Positions 5,491 through 6,228 of a stretch of 6,228 nt of DNA are shown in pieces. Source of the stretch: Klebsiella pneumoniae (GTDB lineage: Bacteria > Bacteroidota > Bacteroidia > Flavobacteriales > Flavobacteriaceae). Under the pieces are notes generated by a model that was not told where the DNA came from, did not search any database, and saw only the letters and a program-made list of their open reading frames with translations. A program made the position numbers and the translations under genes. The stretch spans positions 1-6,228 of the forward strand of contig CALPPA020000111.1 of NCBI GenBank assembly GCA_943325355.2, in the 5' to 3' direction. How positions within the stretch are numbered: the first letter of the stretch is position 1; each line of letters begins with the position of its first letter.

Positions 5491-6228
5491 ATGAATTACA
5501 AATCAGCCTTAAATATTAAAATATTCGAAGTCATCTCTCAAGCTTCCCAACAACTTAACATTGATAGTTATGTGATTGGTGGTTTTGTGAGAGATTTGAT
5601 TCTTAAACGAGATTTTAAAAAAGATATTGATATCGTTGCTGTAGGTAGCGGAATAGAACTTGCTTTAAAAGTTTCGGAAATGCTTCCAAAAAACCCAAAA
5701 GTCCAGGTTTTTAAAACCTACGGAACCGCAATGCTACGATTTGAAGAAATTGAAATCGAATTTGTGGGTGCTAGAAAAGAATCCTATCATTTCGAAAGTC
5801 GAAATCCTGTTGTAGAAAACGGAACATTGGAAGACGATCAAAACCGTCGTGATTTTACCATCAATGCTTTGGCTTTATCTTTAAACCAAAAGAATTTTGG
5901 AGAATTATCTGATCCTTTCAACGGATTGGAAGATATGAAAAACAAAATCATCAAAACACCACTCGACCCAGATATTACTTTTTCTGATGATCCTTTGCGA
6001 ATGCTTAGAGGGATTCGATTTGCGAATCAATTGGGTTTCGAAATTGAAGAAAACTCTTTGCAATCCATCAAAAAAAATGCAGAGCGAATCAACATTATTT
6101 CAGGTGAGAGAATTGTCGATGAATTGAATAAAATTCTTTCGACTGACAAACCTTCTGTTGGATTTTTACTATTATATAAAACTGGCCTTTTAGACATTAT
6201 TCTACCAGAATTAACCGCTTTAAACCAA
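5491..6228 (+). CDS. cca: CCA tRNA nucleotidyltransferase, 3' end outside the window
   Basis: The frame is open from the ATG at 5491 to the window edge, 246 codons, with no stop. It encodes the catalytic head and neck of a class II CCA-adding enzyme, which builds or repairs the 3' CCA end of tRNAs from CTP and ATP in the cytoplasm. Motifs are VIGGFVRD at 28-35 (nucleotidyltransferase motif), the metal-binding pair in KDIDIVAVG (D45 and D47), RRDFTINALAL at 119-129, the nucleotide-selecting FSDDPLRMLRGIRFA at 164-178 (D167 and R170 of the E/DDxxR motif), and GERIVDELNKIL at 205-216. Bacteroidota proteins of this type often carry a C-terminal HD domain, which would lie beyond the window. The start is clear because the protein begins in normal register and the inverted repeat ends one base before it. 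It was probably co-transcribed with tsaC before the cassette inserted between them. Confidence 0.93.
   Translation, partial: MNYKSALNIKIFEVISQASQQLNIDSYVIGGFVRDLILKRDFKKDIDIVAVGSGIELALKVSEMLPKNPKVQVFKTYGTAMLRFEEIEIEFVGARKESYHFESRNPVVENGTLEDDQNRRDFTINALALSLNQKNFGELSDPFNGLEDMKNKIIKTPLDPDITFSDDPLRMLRGIRFANQLGFEIEENSLQSIKKNAERINIISGERIVDELNKILSTDKPSVGFLLLYKTGLLDIILPELTALNQ

Noticed and set aside
1..6228. CRISPR array, tRNA or rRNA genes, toxin-antitoxin pairs
   Set aside because: I saw no regularly spaced repeats, cloverleaf-like segments or paired small genes of that kind. The GxxExxY gene stands alone, without a partner antitoxin-sized ORF inside the repeats.

Overview
The window looks like chromosomal DNA from a low-GC member of the Bacteroidota, most likely a Flavobacterium or close relative. 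The support is the AT-rich composition (about 38% G+C in housekeeping genes by hand count), A-rich leaders instead of Shine-Dalgarno sites, a TAnnTTTG-type -7 element, and the character of the encoded glycosyltransferases. This is inference from composition and protein character; no rRNA is present to confirm it.

Layout. (1) Positions 2-112 hold the 3' tail of an unrecognised gene, followed by a clean intrinsic terminator at 140-166. (2) A GT9 (heptosyltransferase-like) gene at 170-1231 (+) runs toward a minus-strand pair: a class I SAM methyltransferase (2019-2666) followed by a lipopolysaccharide-kinase-like gene (1242-2009). (3) A 101-bp divergent intergenic region separates that pair from a plus-strand run: two different GT2 glycosyltransferases (2768-3565 and 3562-4488), then a TsaC/Sua5-family L-threonylcarbamoyladenylate synthase (4485-5048), each joined to the next by a 4-nt ATGA overlap. 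(4) A 443-bp cassette (5048-5490) follows, then the start of cca (tRNA nucleotidyltransferase, 5491 to the window end, cut off).

The first five complete genes look like a small envelope-glycan locus: sugar transfer (GT9, two GT2s), a kinase-fold protein of the LPS core kinase type, and a methyltransferase. The plus-strand run continues into two tRNA-maturation genes, tsaC (precursor for t6A37) and cca (3' CCA end).

The most interesting structure is the cassette between tsaC and cca. A GxxExxY-family gene (PD-(D/E)xK nuclease-like fold) is bracketed by a perfect 24-bp inverted repeat. The left arm begins on the last base of the tsaC stop codon, and the right arm begins inside the GxxExxY stop codon and ends on the base before the cca ATG. 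The cassette is far more AT-rich than its neighbours (about 25% against 38-39% G+C), encodes no transposase, and leaves both flanking genes intact. It reads like a small non-autonomous mobile unit that carries a nuclease-like gene and has inserted into a tight operon.
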